NCBI GenBank assembly: GCA_030581615.1
Contig: JAKTTT010000064.1
Location: 62,001-126,000 of the forward strand
DNA: 64,000 bases
Direction: 5' to 3'
From: Alloascoidea africana
Lineage: Eukaryota; Ascomycota; Alloascoideomycetes; Alloascoideales; Alloascoideaceae
The first letter of the stretch is position 1. Each line of letters starts with the position of its first letter. Made by a program: the position numbers and the translations under genes. Of the stretch, positions 31,001 to 40,264 are shown in pieces. Below the pieces are notes generated by a model, which worked only from the letters and a program-made list of their open reading frames with translations, did no database searches and had not been told where the DNA came from.

Positions 31001-32656
31001 TTAATTATGTAAAGCGTCTAAAGTAGGCGATTCAACCCAGCGCCAAACCGTGAGCCCGTCCTCCAGCACCGTTTGTTCTCGTAGAAGGGAGTATCCGAGG
31101 CACTTTGGAAGAATAGCAAACCGTAGTAGCCATATTGAGAAGATGAACAGCAAGATGGCGGTTGACATCAGTGGATATGGTATTAGGTTTGGGTAGGTTG
31201 TCTTTGGGAACAGCAAGGGCAGAAAGAAAAGCGTCCCCGATGTTAATATAACGCCAAAAACGCCAATTAGAGGTGCTCTGATCGTATTTTCGCGGTCTTG
31301 TTCCCGATTTGTACTGTTTTTCAGCCGATAGTACAAAAATCCAGTGGCAGTTAAAAAGAGGAAAAGCTGAGACCCATGACCGTCAACATTGATAATATAA
31401 CTGTAGAGATCGCCTCCTTTGGGCAAGAAAATCAAGAGCGAGGTGCCCAGTGCGAAAGAGACTGTTAGAGAAGCTAGAGGAGTTCCAAAGGGATAATTTG
31501 AAGCCAGCCGTTGCAAGTGAGGGATAAACCCTTCTCGGAAAACTTCTTGATTTAACCTGGATATCGTATACGCGACGACAAAGACATTCCCACAAGCGCT
31601 CAAAGCTATCGAACAGGTGAGGATTTTTCTTCCCAATAGCTCTCCGAATAGCCGCTCAAACAAAAGGCTTCCAACGAGCTCTCTGCCTTGAATAATTTCA
31701 TTGTGAGGAATCACCACGAGGTAAGCCAGATTCATGACAATATAGGAGAAATAAGTTATGCCAAGAGACAGCGGCCCAGCAATTTTTAGAGTCTGGGTTG
31801 GATTTTTGATTTCTCCTTGGACTACATGGACGCTGTTCCAGCCACCGCAAGAGAAAATTGCCTTTAGTAGTGCTGAGCCGATTAATGTTATGTTTGTCGA
31901 TTTTGGCTTTTTGAAAAAGCTTTCTTTTGTAAGCTGAGATTCGATACCACTTAAGCTGGAAGGAATCAATATGGCATAGACTCCACAGGCAATCATTATC
32001 GCCAGGAGGAATAGTTTGATGCCACCCATAATGTTCTGGGCAACTACTCCCGCTCTTATTGAGACTCCGTGGAAAATAGTAACTGCCACTATTAACAATA
32101 ATGCCACCCGCCGCGTGAGATCTTCATCATCTGCGTCGTATCCAAATGCATAGAGAATATACTTCCCAAACACAAGAGCGTTAGATATTGTAAACCCAAA
32201 CAAAACTGAGAATAGTCCAAAGGTCATGCCAATCAGGACTTTTTGTTTAGGATAAAGGTACTCTAAAAAGACTTTTGTGCCACCATTTCTTTTCACCAGA
32301 GTCCCCAGCTCCAAGAAAAGATATAGGCCCGAGTAACCAAGTAACTGAGCTACTATCCAACATGAAAAAAAGAGAATTGGAGAACCACCAACATCAGCAA
32401 ACATGCTGCCCGGAGTGGCAAAAATTCCCGATCCCACTATTCTGGCAACGAATAGTATAACCGTTGAAAACAGCCCAAGATGGCGGCCTTGAGGCATCTC
32501 ATCTTCTTCCTCTGTTACGACAATCGAGGTGGGTGTTTTAATTATGCTCGAATAGCCGCTTTGCCTTCTGTTCTTCAAATCAGATCCTCCTAATAAATAT
32601 ACAGTCTCGATGTTTTCTGAATCCATCGATTCTTCATTTTTGTCATCTAAGCCCAT
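31001..32656 (-). CDS. MUP1: high-affinity methionine permease, Mup1 type
   Basis: 551 aa, about twelve membrane segments in the amino acid/polyamine/organocation (LAT) pattern. The first segment carries the substrate loop VARIVGSGIFATPGSMF, characteristic of Mup1/Mup3 proteins, followed by the family blocks CGGWNSVHVVQGEIKNPTQTLK and IALSACGNVFVVAYT. Mup1 is a plasma-membrane importer of methionine (and cysteine). The N-terminal 55 residues are cytosolic, with Lys and Ser typical of ubiquitin-controlled endocytosis. No intron. The start is a true ATG at 32656. The upstream region holds a CACGTG and two GATAAG motifs, which agrees with control by sulfur (Cbf1) and nitrogen (GATA) regulators. 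Confidence 0.93.
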   Translation of the reverse strand: MGLDDKNEESMDSENIETVYLLGGSDLKNRRQSGYSSIIKTPTSIVVTEEEDEMPQGRHLGLFSTVILFVARIVGSGIFATPGSMFADVGGSPILFFSCWIVAQLLGYSGLYLFLELGTLVKRNGGTKVFLEYLYPKQKVLIGMTFGLFSVLFGFTISNALVFGKYILYAFGYDADDEDLTRRVALLLIVAVTIFHGVSIRAGVVAQNIMGGIKLFLLAIMIACGVYAILIPSSLSGIESQLTKESFFKKPKSTNITLIGSALLKAIFSCGGWNSVHVVQGEIKNPTQTLKIAGPLSLGITYFSYIVMNLAYLVVIPHNEIIQGRELVGSLLFERLFGELLGRKILTCSIALSACGNVFVVAYTISRLNQEVFREGFIPHLQRLASNYPFGTPLASLTVSFALGTSLLIFLPKGGDLYSYIINVDGHGSQLFLFLTATGFLYYRLKNSTNREQDRENTIRAPLIGVFGVILTSGTLFFLPLLFPKTTYPNLIPYPLMSTAILLFIFSIWLLRFAILPKCLGYSLLREQTVLEDGLTVWRWVESPTLDALHN

Positions 32657-33351
32657 TGTTTGAAATTTCGAGGCTTTATGCTTGATTTACACGCTCTGTT
32701 GATATAAATGAGCTCACTGAAAATGACCAGAAACAAAGACACGTTCTTTTATTCGAACCCCAACGCTCATATTTATATAAATACCGTTTCACTATGCCAT
32801 TGCTGCTTCTTTCATACAATATCTCAGCCGACCACGTGAAATTAGTGATAAGATAAGAGTAGTGATGACACTAATGAGTTTGGCCATGCTTTGAACGGAT
32901 ATAGTGCTATTTACACGTTGCCATAATCCTGACGATACTAGGTCATGCTGACCACATTGGAAATATGTTTGTCATCATTGTTAACCAGACAAGAGTTCAA
33001 AGTGGAAGTAGACTGTGATGGCCATCAAAGGAAGAACAAGCGTTGATAACCAAAGCCGTTTTGAGTTAAATCTTAAAAGGAGCCATAGCGAGATGCTAAA
33101 GACATTACCATGGGATGGCCAACTTCGTTTCCATAGCCGATGAGCGAACAATTGAATAGGTGAACAGAAAGGCCATCGGCGAGAAAGATGCGATCAGGTC
33201 CTTGATTTACACGCATGACGCTCAAGTTGGCTATCCCTGGATGTGTTGAAGCCCACAAATCTCAAACCACTTGTCCCTACATTTCTAAATATTTTGCAAA
33301 TAGAGGCACACGAGGTACTCATAATTGTACTCTTCTATCCCTTTGTTTGAC
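32657..33351. other. divergent promoter region between MUP1 and RET2
   Basis: 695 nt without a gene. The MUP1 side has TATA-like motifs near 32770-32785 and the regulatory cluster at 32833-32857. The RET2 side shows no clear motif. Confidence 0.5.
32833..32857. promoter_or_regulatory. CACGTG (Cbf1-type) with tandem GATAAG sites
   Basis: CACGTGAA at 32833-32840 is followed by GATAAGATAAG at 32847-32857. CACGTG binds Cbf1 in yeast sulfur-amino-acid genes; paired GATAAG binds nitrogen-response GATA factors. It lies 180-200 bp before the MUP1 start, a suitable place for upstream activation. Confidence 0.6.
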
Positions 33352-35029
33352 ATGGTAAGCTTTCTATTATCAATGGTACAAAATGACACTAACCAGGCTT
33401 GGAAAGGTAGTCTTGGCCACTTCAATATGCGATAAAGAGGGAAAGATCATTCTTTCACGGCAATTTGGGATTCTCGCCAAATCAAGAATATCCGAACTGT
33501 TGACATCGTTTCCCCGATTACTTATAAATGCTAGGGGATCTCAAAACACTGTTATAAAAAGCGAGCAGGTCTGCTATCTCTACCAACCTTTGGAGGCTCT
33601 GTATGTCATTCTGATCACAAATCTGCAGTCCAACATCATTGAAGATCTTGTGACACTACACACTCTGACCGCAACAGTCCAGTATTTGGCGGTGCCTACG
33701 ACTACAAAACAAATATATGAAAATGCATTTGAAATAATGTCTGCATTCGACGAATTAATCAACTTGGGTGGTTATCAGGAGCATTTATCAGAGACCCAAA
33801 TATCAGCATTCTTGGAAATGGATAGCCAGGAGGAGAAAATACAAGATATCATTGAAAGAAATAAGATACTTGAAACCAATGAGCTGAGAAAACGAAAGGA
33901 GAAGGAATTGCATCAAAAAGAACTGTCAATGAGACGTTCAAGTTTGGGTTCTCCAGGGAGAATTGGTTTGAGCCCACACTGGCTTCAAAGCCCGAAATAC
34001 AGCACCTCTACTTCCAGCAGTTTGAATTCCGAGTATTTAGATGAGAACTATTCATCAGTGTCCCCTATCACTTCACAACCCTCCAGTACTAGGAGGAAAG
34101 GATTGAAACTAGGCGGAATTCGCAAAAAGAATGCCTTATTCAGTGCAGGAGAAGACAGTCATACTCCCCTTCTATCGCCACTTGCGTCACCAACTCTTCA
34201 AAAAGATTTGCTTGAGCCTTCCCCCGAGATATCCGCTGTGAGATCTGACTCTGCTAGCGATAGCGAGATCACAGTCGAGTTTGAAGAAACAATTTCTGCT
34301 CAATTGTCAAGAGATGGAGAGATTCAGTCTGCAGATCTAAAAGGTGATATGCACTTGCGCATCACAGGCTCTCAACTGGCCCATATAGAACTGCTCACTG
34401 CCATAGAAGAAAAGAAGAAAGTGCGATTTAAAACCCATCCAAATATCGATCGTGTGAAATTCTCAAAATCGAGATATATCGGACCAAAGAATCCAAATAA
34501 AGGATTCCCTTTCAATGGCAAAAGCTTGCTCGTACTAAAGTGGAGTAGTAAACTGGCCAACGATGAAGCGTCAATACTGGTCCCCATTTTGTTCACCACA
34601 TGGATATTGCCCTTGGAAAAAGGATTATTTGAAGTCACAATTGAATATGAGCTCTCTCTTGGCGTCAAATCAGCGCTAGAGAATGTTTGCTTGGCTATCC
34701 CACTGGTTTATTCTTCCCCAACAAACGTCACCAACCAAAGTAATAACCACTCAGTTACAATTCAGGATGGCAAATTGATGTGGAAGATTAAAAGAATAGC
34801 GGCAAATGAAAGCGAAACAAAAAGGGGAGAATTGTGCTTTACTTCACATGCAGAGCAAGAAGACGATTTTTTCCCTATCCAAGTGACTTTTGAGAACACC
34901 ACACTAAATGACGAGTTCTCTAGTATCGGAGGGGTTGACGTTAAAAGGATAGTTTCAACTCAAGACAATACATCCCCCACTTTTCAAAAGATAGGGATTG
35001 TGAGAAATGGGAATTATTGCATAGTTTAA
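33352..35029 (+). CDS. RET2: coatomer delta subunit, two exons
   Basis: Delta-COP is part of the COPI coat that returns proteins from Golgi to ER. Exon 1 is the start codon only (33352-33354); the intron (33355-33406) runs GTAAGC through a CACTAAC branch to AAG; exon 2 is 33407-35029. The result is 541 aa (S. cerevisiae 546) beginning MVVLATSICDKEGKIILSRQF, the canonical delta-COP start. The longin-type domain occupies about 1-130 (YQPLEALYVILITNLQSNI, FDELINLGGYQEHLS); a charged helix and Ser-rich linker follow to about 320; the mu-homology domain closes the protein. An unspliced start at 33383 would replace the conserved first residues with TLTRLGK. A CAG four bases after the branch A is too close to serve as acceptor. 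Confidence 0.93.
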
Positions 35030-35084
35030 AAAATGAGCAATTACGCCTCCTCAACTCTTTCATTAATATGTTATACAAATCCAT

Positions 35085-35870
35085 CTACTTAATATACTTT
35101 GACATGAATTTTTTATGGAAGTCAGATCGAAGTAAATCGTTTATCAGACCTTGTTTACCCTTCTTTTCAGCGTCCAACGCCTGATTCTTGAAAAGAGTTT
35201 CGTCCGTCCAACTCTTCTTGACATTAAAACCCTCCGGATTCAATAAAGGATTTCCATATGCAATCTGTTTTTCACGCTCCTCCTGGTTTTTCCTTTCCAT
35301 CTCTTCTTCAACCCTTCGCTTTTCCTCTGCTCTTTCCTTTTTTATTCTCTCCAACTCAAGCATAAGCAACGCTGTTTCATCTTCGCTCTGTTCCTCATCA
35401 GAATCTTCTTCTTCGTCGGAATCAGATTCAGAATCAGATTCAGACTCCGATCCCTCAGAACTTGACTCAGCATCGATGTTCTTATTCTCCTCTAAAACTC
35501 GCCGCCGTCTTTCTTCAAGCGTTTCGGTTTCAGTTGTTGGTTCGGTTTTGTGTTTTTTACTCTCGGTCTCAGACTCAGTGCCATCTTCCTCTTTATCATT
35601 CCGTATTCGCTTTAACCCCTCTATGGTTTCCGGAACAGCTTTGTCTGTCTGTTTGAACTGTTCTAAATGCTTGCTCTCAGCAAGAAGCAGCTTTGCCTTG
35701 AGCTGTTCAACTTCGCTAACATCATTGGTCTCCTGGCTTGGTAATTGCCCCTTCTTTCGATACTTCAACTGCCTGTGAGCAGGAAGCAATCTCGCATGAT
35801 AAATAGAGGAAGGGGCCGCCACATCTTTTCCCCTTGCTGGATCAAAAGTGGGTCTGTGAGCTGTGGTCAT
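35085..35870 (-). CDS. CWC15: pre-mRNA splicing factor Cwc15 (Cwf15/AD002 family)
   Basis: 261 aa. The opening MTTAHRPTFDPARGKD is the diagnostic Cwf15/Cwc15 start, and the end LLRSDFHKKFMSKYIK is the conserved C-terminal anchor. Between lie Glu/Lys-rich coiled coil and a long Ser/Asp/Glu repeat (about residues 135-165). Cwc15 is a component of the NineTeen-related part of the activated spliceosome, threading near the U2/U6 active site. The many introns of this genome make a full set of such factors expected. It is longer than S. cerevisiae Cwc15 (175 aa), nearer to S. pombe and animal forms. Convergent with RET2, 55 bp apart. A 196-residue Ser-rich frame on the opposite strand is the shadow of the acidic repeats. 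Confidence 0.94.
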   Translation of the reverse strand: MTTAHRPTFDPARGKDVAAPSSIYHARLLPAHRQLKYRKKGQLPSQETNDVSEVEQLKAKLLLAESKHLEQFKQTDKAVPETIEGLKRIRNDKEEDGTESETESKKHKTEPTTETETLEERRRRVLEENKNIDAESSSEGSESESDSESDSDEEEDSDEEQSEDETALLMLELERIKKERAEEKRRVEEEMERKNQEEREKQIAYGNPLLNPEGFNVKKSWTDETLFKNQALDAEKKGKQGLINDLLRSDFHKKFMSKYIK

Positions 35871-36304
35871 CGAGCTTTAAGCGTGGTATTTGAAAATATA
35901 GATGGCCCAAAGAGGGAGATGTAGATGGTGATAAATATGGTGTTACCCGCCCTCTCAATATTACCCCGCCCCAGACTCACTCTTTTGCATTCTCAAACTT
36001 GGTCGTTTTGTAAACCAAAAGTCAGCTACTTGAGCTGCTTGCCTCTACGCTTCCTTCAAGGGCCCTGTATAGTTCCAACAGATAGTCGAGTCTAACCGAA
36101 CTTTGCGATATACTCTGTGGCAACAAACCTTGATTGTTCAAATACCAAGCGGAGGCCTCATATAGCTCAAGCGAAACAGATCATTTCTCGAGCACGAACT
36201 GTACATATTCAGCATTCTGTGGTGGTTATATTAGGTTATCCTTCGCAATACTTTTGTTCCAGATCCTTTTCCTGTCATTTATTTTTTATCGAAAAGTAAA
36301 CATA
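35871..36304. other. divergent promoter region between CWC15 and NBP2
   Basis: 434 nt. The NBP2 frame continues open upstream to about 36134 but has no in-frame ATG there, so this is taken as leader. No motif recognised with confidence. Confidence 0.5.
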
Positions 36305-37168
36305 ATGTCTAGCTATGCTGCAGATAGCATATCTCTACAACCCCAACCTTTAGTCCCAGACTATCAATCGCTAAATGGTGCGATATCCAAGTTAAGCATG
36401 GACGACCAGACAGTCCAAGCAGATCTCAAAGATTCCTGCGCAAAGGAGGAAAAGTCTGAGAAAGAGAATGCAGAAGAGATGGTGGCCGTTAATAATAAAA
36501 AGACCCAAATTGGCGAGGCTTTGAGTCCCACCTCTTGCACACAGACCATAGATGATTCTGCAAGTGCTATTTATACGCAATTTATAACTGTGATACGCGA
36601 TTTTGCATATCCAGAGGCTCATCCACTATTTTATGGTACACAGGATGATGATCTTGATTACCTAGAAGAAGAGGAGGACATCCGATTTGTCTCAGACAGA
36701 TTTGAATTTGGAGATGGTCCTCCATGGAAGGAAGACTCGGATTTAATCAGCCCAGTGATTACAGCCCACGAGATTGGTGATAGAATAAGTAAGGAGTATG
36801 CATTTTCGGTGGCTTCTGCGGATGAAATTCATGGCCGAGCAATTGCGCTTTTTGATTTCACTGCAGAAAATGATAATGAGATAGGTCTGGAAGAAGGTCA
36901 GCCTATTTGGGTCAGTTATCGCCATGGTCAGGGATGGTTGGTTGCCGAGAACCCCATAACAGGAGAAACTGGCCTGGTTCCTGAGGACTATGTTGAGTTG
37001 GTACCAAACTCTCATTACGAGGATGAAGAAGAGTCTCAAGATGAGGAATATATGGAACAAGATCGGCCCCAGTATGAAACACAGGATGATCTAGGATTGC
37101 CTGCTGAATCGGCTCCGCAGTCCGCCGTAAAGACTATTCATGCAAGTTCCACCTCTGGCGATAAATGA
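36305..37168 (+). CDS. NBP2: SH3-domain adaptor, Nbp2/Skb5 type
   Basis: 287 aa with the first in-frame ATG at 36305 (AACATAATGTC). One SH3 domain lies at about residues 177-240: GRAIALFDFTAENDNEIGLEEGQPIWV, HGQGWLVAENPITGETGLVPEDYVELVP. This sequence is very close to S. cerevisiae Nbp2 and S. pombe Skb5. Nbp2 brings the phosphatase Ptc1 to the MAP-kinase scaffold Pbs2 and to the cell-wall pathway, damping HOG and Slt2 signalling. The conserved upstream block YTQFITVIRDFAYPEAHPLFYG is also shared by the family. The N-terminus and tail are acidic and disordered. No intron. Confidence 0.9.
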   Translation: MSSYAADSISLQPQPLVPDYQSLNGAISKLSMDDQTVQADLKDSCAKEEKSEKENAEEMVAVNNKKTQIGEALSPTSCTQTIDDSASAIYTQFITVIRDFAYPEAHPLFYGTQDDDLDYLEEEEDIRFVSDRFEFGDGPPWKEDSDLISPVITAHEIGDRISKEYAFSVASADEIHGRAIALFDFTAENDNEIGLEEGQPIWVSYRHGQGWLVAENPITGETGLVPEDYVELVPNSHYEDEEESQDEEYMEQDRPQYETQDDLGLPAESAPQSAVKTIHASSTSGDK

Positions 37169-37717
37169 AGCAACTGAAAATTCAGCCTGAGTGGCATTGA
37201 AGCAAATTACTTGGACTCATCAAGACTAGGCTTTATCAAAAAAACTCTAAAAACGACAGGGACCTCTCTTCTAAGCTGGATAGGAGGGGTATCATTCTTT
37301 AAAACTCAACCCTGGAGGAATTGATTTCTATTTTATGCATCCTTCTCTGGAGTGGATGAGAAGAAACTTAATGTCTACATTTTTTGTTGGTTTGTTACAA
37401 CCTATGTTTTATACACTTGCTTGTTTTTCTTATGTGTGTTTTATGTTTATTTATCAGTGTATCTTAGTTCATCGATCATCTATGCTTTTCCCTTTTCCCT
37501 TTGCTTTTTTATGTTTTTTGTGCATTGCCATTTTGTCTACCGGTCTGGGACGTTTACCACATTGAATTCACTGGCTTGAAGGTATCAGTGCTACTCTCCA
37601 GAATGCTTAGCGCTATGCACCAACGTTTCCGCTTCATTGATCAATATTAATATGTAATTCCGATTAAAAGGCATTTTTGAACATCTACATAGTTTAAAAA
37701 AAATCAAGCATGAGTAG
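37169..37717. other. convergent intergenic region
   Basis: 549 nt between the 3' ends of NBP2 and ACL4. T-rich sequence around 37375-37540 is open in two frames as hydrophobic Phe/Leu peptides, a result of the T bias. No gene is supported. Confidence 0.5.
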
Positions 37718-38893
37718 TTAACTCATTTCAGTGTCATCGTCATCGCTCACAATCTCATCTTCCCAGGCATCATCGTCTTCATCTTCCTCGTCAGGTTTCA
37801 GTTTAGGCTCGCTCTCAAGGTGTTTAAGGTAATCATCAGCCTTTAACTCACCCAGCAACTGCTTGACGTGCTGTTTAATATCTGGATCGATCTCAGACTC
37901 GTCTTCTATGCTATTAATCAGTTGTTGGGCTGTCAGAAGTGAATTTCGGGCATCGCTTGTATGACTTGATTCATTATCACCAACCACCAGTTGAAATGAT
38001 GATCCTTCTTGATCGGGCAGAGTTCCACCGTTTTGAGATTTTTGAGCTTGTAAGTAATTAGCATAGCCCTCTAGGTAAAAAGCATCAAGAATTTGGTCGT
38101 CGATATCAACAACCGACTGGCTAATCAATACTGCTGTTTCAAATTGCTGTAGTTCTATCGAAAGTCTTGCTAAAGTCAATAGCGGTTGTACCAGAAGAGC
38201 AATGTTTGTCCCCAACTCTCTCTCATCATCTGTGTTCTCCAGAATTGACTGTTTTTTCAGCTGGAATAATTCCCAGGACTTTAATACTGCTTCCACAGCG
38301 TCTTCATTTCGCTGCTGAGATATTCGGATTGAAGCCAGTAAACTGCACGATTCCGGATTTTGTTCATCAATTGAGAGCGCTTCGGTGATTAGACGGTCGC
38401 ATTGCTCTTCTGCCTCAGGCTCCATACACAGATCGGTCATCCATATTTCAATAACGCTGAATATCGTTTCACAGAGCTTACTCCGTATCTTCTGGGCAAA
38501 AATCTGCTTCTGAGATTCATCTCCGTCGTTTGAATCTTCCGCAGCTTCTTCACCACGAGCTTGTAGGGTTTCTAACTGCTTTGTGAGAAATCGTGCTCCC
38601 TTGTCAAACCATTCTAGACCTTCTTTGCCTCCACAGAGCTGCCCCAACCACAAGAACTTTTCATATCCGCCACTCTCTCCGGTTTCGTCTAGCTTTGCAG
38701 CCTGTATAAACTGTTTATATGCTTTTTCAGGATTTGCCAATTCCAAATATGTCTCTCCCAGAATTTGCAGAAAGCCAACATCTTGGTTGTACTTTTGGTT
38801 TTTGCGCAATGGCTTTAAAATCTTTAATGATCCCTTTGGGTCTGAAGCATCTAGCTTCGCCCTAGCCTGATCAATAGAAACCTGGAGAGACAT
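37718..38893 (-). CDS. ACL4: Rpl4 assembly chaperone Acl4 (TPR protein)
   Basis: 391 aa, almost the length of S. cerevisiae Acl4 (387). Tetratricopeptide repeats fill about residues 1-340, with signature stretches LQILGETYLELANPEKAYKQFIQAAKLD and FLWLGQLCGGKEGLEWFDKGARFL. The tail is strongly acidic (DEEDEDDDAWEDEIVSDDDDTEMS), suited to shielding a basic ribosomal protein. Acl4 binds new Rpl4 (uL4) co-translationally and escorts it to pre-60S particles in the nucleus. True ATG at 38893 and no intron. Divergent from GIR2. Confidence 0.88.
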   Translation of the reverse strand: MSLQVSIDQARAKLDASDPKGSLKILKPLRKNQKYNQDVGFLQILGETYLELANPEKAYKQFIQAAKLDETGESGGYEKFLWLGQLCGGKEGLEWFDKGARFLTKQLETLQARGEEAAEDSNDGDESQKQIFAQKIRSKLCETIFSVIEIWMTDLCMEPEAEEQCDRLITEALSIDEQNPESCSLLASIRISQQRNEDAVEAVLKSWELFQLKKQSILENTDDERELGTNIALLVQPLLTLARLSIELQQFETAVLISQSVVDIDDQILDAFYLEGYANYLQAQKSQNGGTLPDQEGSSFQLVVGDNESSHTSDARNSLLTAQQLINSIEDESEIDPDIKQHVKQLLGELKADDYLKHLESEPKLKPDEEDEDDDAWEDEIVSDDDDTEMS

Positions 38894-39465
38894 TTGTCTA
38901 TTTCACTCTAGTATTGATGAGGAGAGATGCCCTACACATTTTTTTTCATACGAAAAATATGGTAGTGTTACCCGGAGTGATTAATGTCATGAACTAAGCG
39001 TTGAGTCTATGATGCTATGGTTTCATTTGCTAAAGACTCAGAACTACGCTAAAGCGATGTTTAAAATGATTATAAACCATTTTTTTAAAACACCTAGCTC
39101 AGTTACAGTGGACTAGAAACAGAGATAAACATAAAAGTGGCGCATCTGTCTATTGTGTATACAAAGTCAACTGCCAGATTTACAACTTATCAACTCCGAT
39201 TGGTAGAATATCATTGGAAATAGATCCCATGTGTCTAATGTTATATCAGTGTACAAAGCGTACCTACTTGATTTCATTCGCCATGTGCAAAAGGCAAACG
39301 TCTGGTGTACAGTGATAAGAAGAGAAGCATATTCTGGTGCTTTCCAAAATTTCATGTTCCGGGTAATGCTCACTCAAACTGAAAAATGGTAACATCTCTT
39401 TGGAAAAGGAGGTCTGAGATTGCTACAATAGGTCTTCTTATTCATCGCTAGTGCCTATAAAAAAT
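38894..39465. other. divergent promoter region between ACL4 and GIR2
   Basis: 572 nt. A 68-codon minus-strand frame at 39167-39373 has only a GTG start and no family resemblance. No tRNA or snoRNA seen. Confidence 0.5.
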
Positions 39466-40250
39466 ATGGATCCACTTGAGGAACAAGAACAAGAGCTGGA
39501 AGTTTTAGAAACAATCTATCCAGATGAGTTAACAAGTAGGCGGCTTAACCATTTTCTACATTTTTCTCAATTTACTAACTTGTTGAGCCAGAGATCAGTA
39601 AAAAAGAGTTTGAAATAAAAATACTACTGGAAACGGACTCTTCAAAAACACACCAACTAATTCTTCACACTGTTTATCCTCCTGAATACCCAGATGTTGT
39701 TCCCATACTATCCCTGAGAATTGATGATTCTGTTCTGGAAAGCGATGAAGAAATCGAGGACGATGATGAAGACGAGGATAATGCCACCCAAACAGTTATA
39801 GCTACAGAAGATACAGTTTTCTTTGATGAGACCGATATGAACAAACTTCTCCCCGAATTGGAACAGCAAGCCGAGGAAAATCTAGGAATGCCCTCGATCT
39901 TCACAATTGCCTCCTATTTGAAAGATGCTGCGGAGCAAAGATTCCAAGAAAAGGTGAAAGATGCAGAGAAGATGCGGGAAGCTGAACTGATAAAACAGGA
40001 GATGGAGGAAAATAAAAAGTTTATAGGTACGAAGGTTACCAAAGAATCGTTTGCGGAATGGAGGGAGAGGTTTAGAAAGGAGACGAAGTGGTATGAACGG
40101 CGGCAAGAAATAGCATTAAAGAAAAAAATGGGCAAACTCAGCGGCCGTGAGATTTTTGAGAAAGGTCTTGGAGGAGAGGATATTGAGGATGAAGGCGAAA
40201 ACGTTGCGGATCTTTCAAAGAAGGTTGAGAACATTAGCATTAATTCGTGA
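39466..40250 (+). CDS. GIR2: RWD-domain protein Gir2, two exons
   Basis: Exon 1 39466-39535, intron 39536-39591 (GTAGGC, TACTAAC branch at 39573-39579, CAG), exon 2 39592-40250; 242 aa (S. cerevisiae 265). Exon 1 gives EEQEQELEVLETIYPDELT, the start of the RWD fold (residues about 5-110), which continues HTVYPPEYPDVVPILSL. Acidic residues typical of Gir2 follow (DDDEDEDN). The second half is a charged helix ending in a C-terminal peptide like those that bind the GTPase Rbg2. Gir2 binds Gcn1 on ribosomes through its RWD domain and competes with Gcn2, restraining the amino-acid-starvation response. The splice join is supported by the reading DELTKISKKEFEIKI. A retroelement fossil begins within about 15 bp of its stop codon. 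Confidence 0.9.
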
Positions 40251-40264
40251 ATTTTGACCCCAAC

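Noticed and set aside
33383-33406. ATG at 33383 as start of RET2
   Set aside because: It gives a non-conserved TLTRLGK start; splicing from the ATG at 33352 gives the canonical MVVLA start with a good donor and branch site.
35188-35778. 196-residue Ser-rich frame opposite CWC15
   Set aside because: It is the reverse complement of the acidic and Ser repeats of CWC15.
37335-37579. Hydrophobic 75-residue frames downstream of NBP2
   Set aside because: Two overlapping frames with the same T bias, no conservation visible, located in a convergent 3' region.
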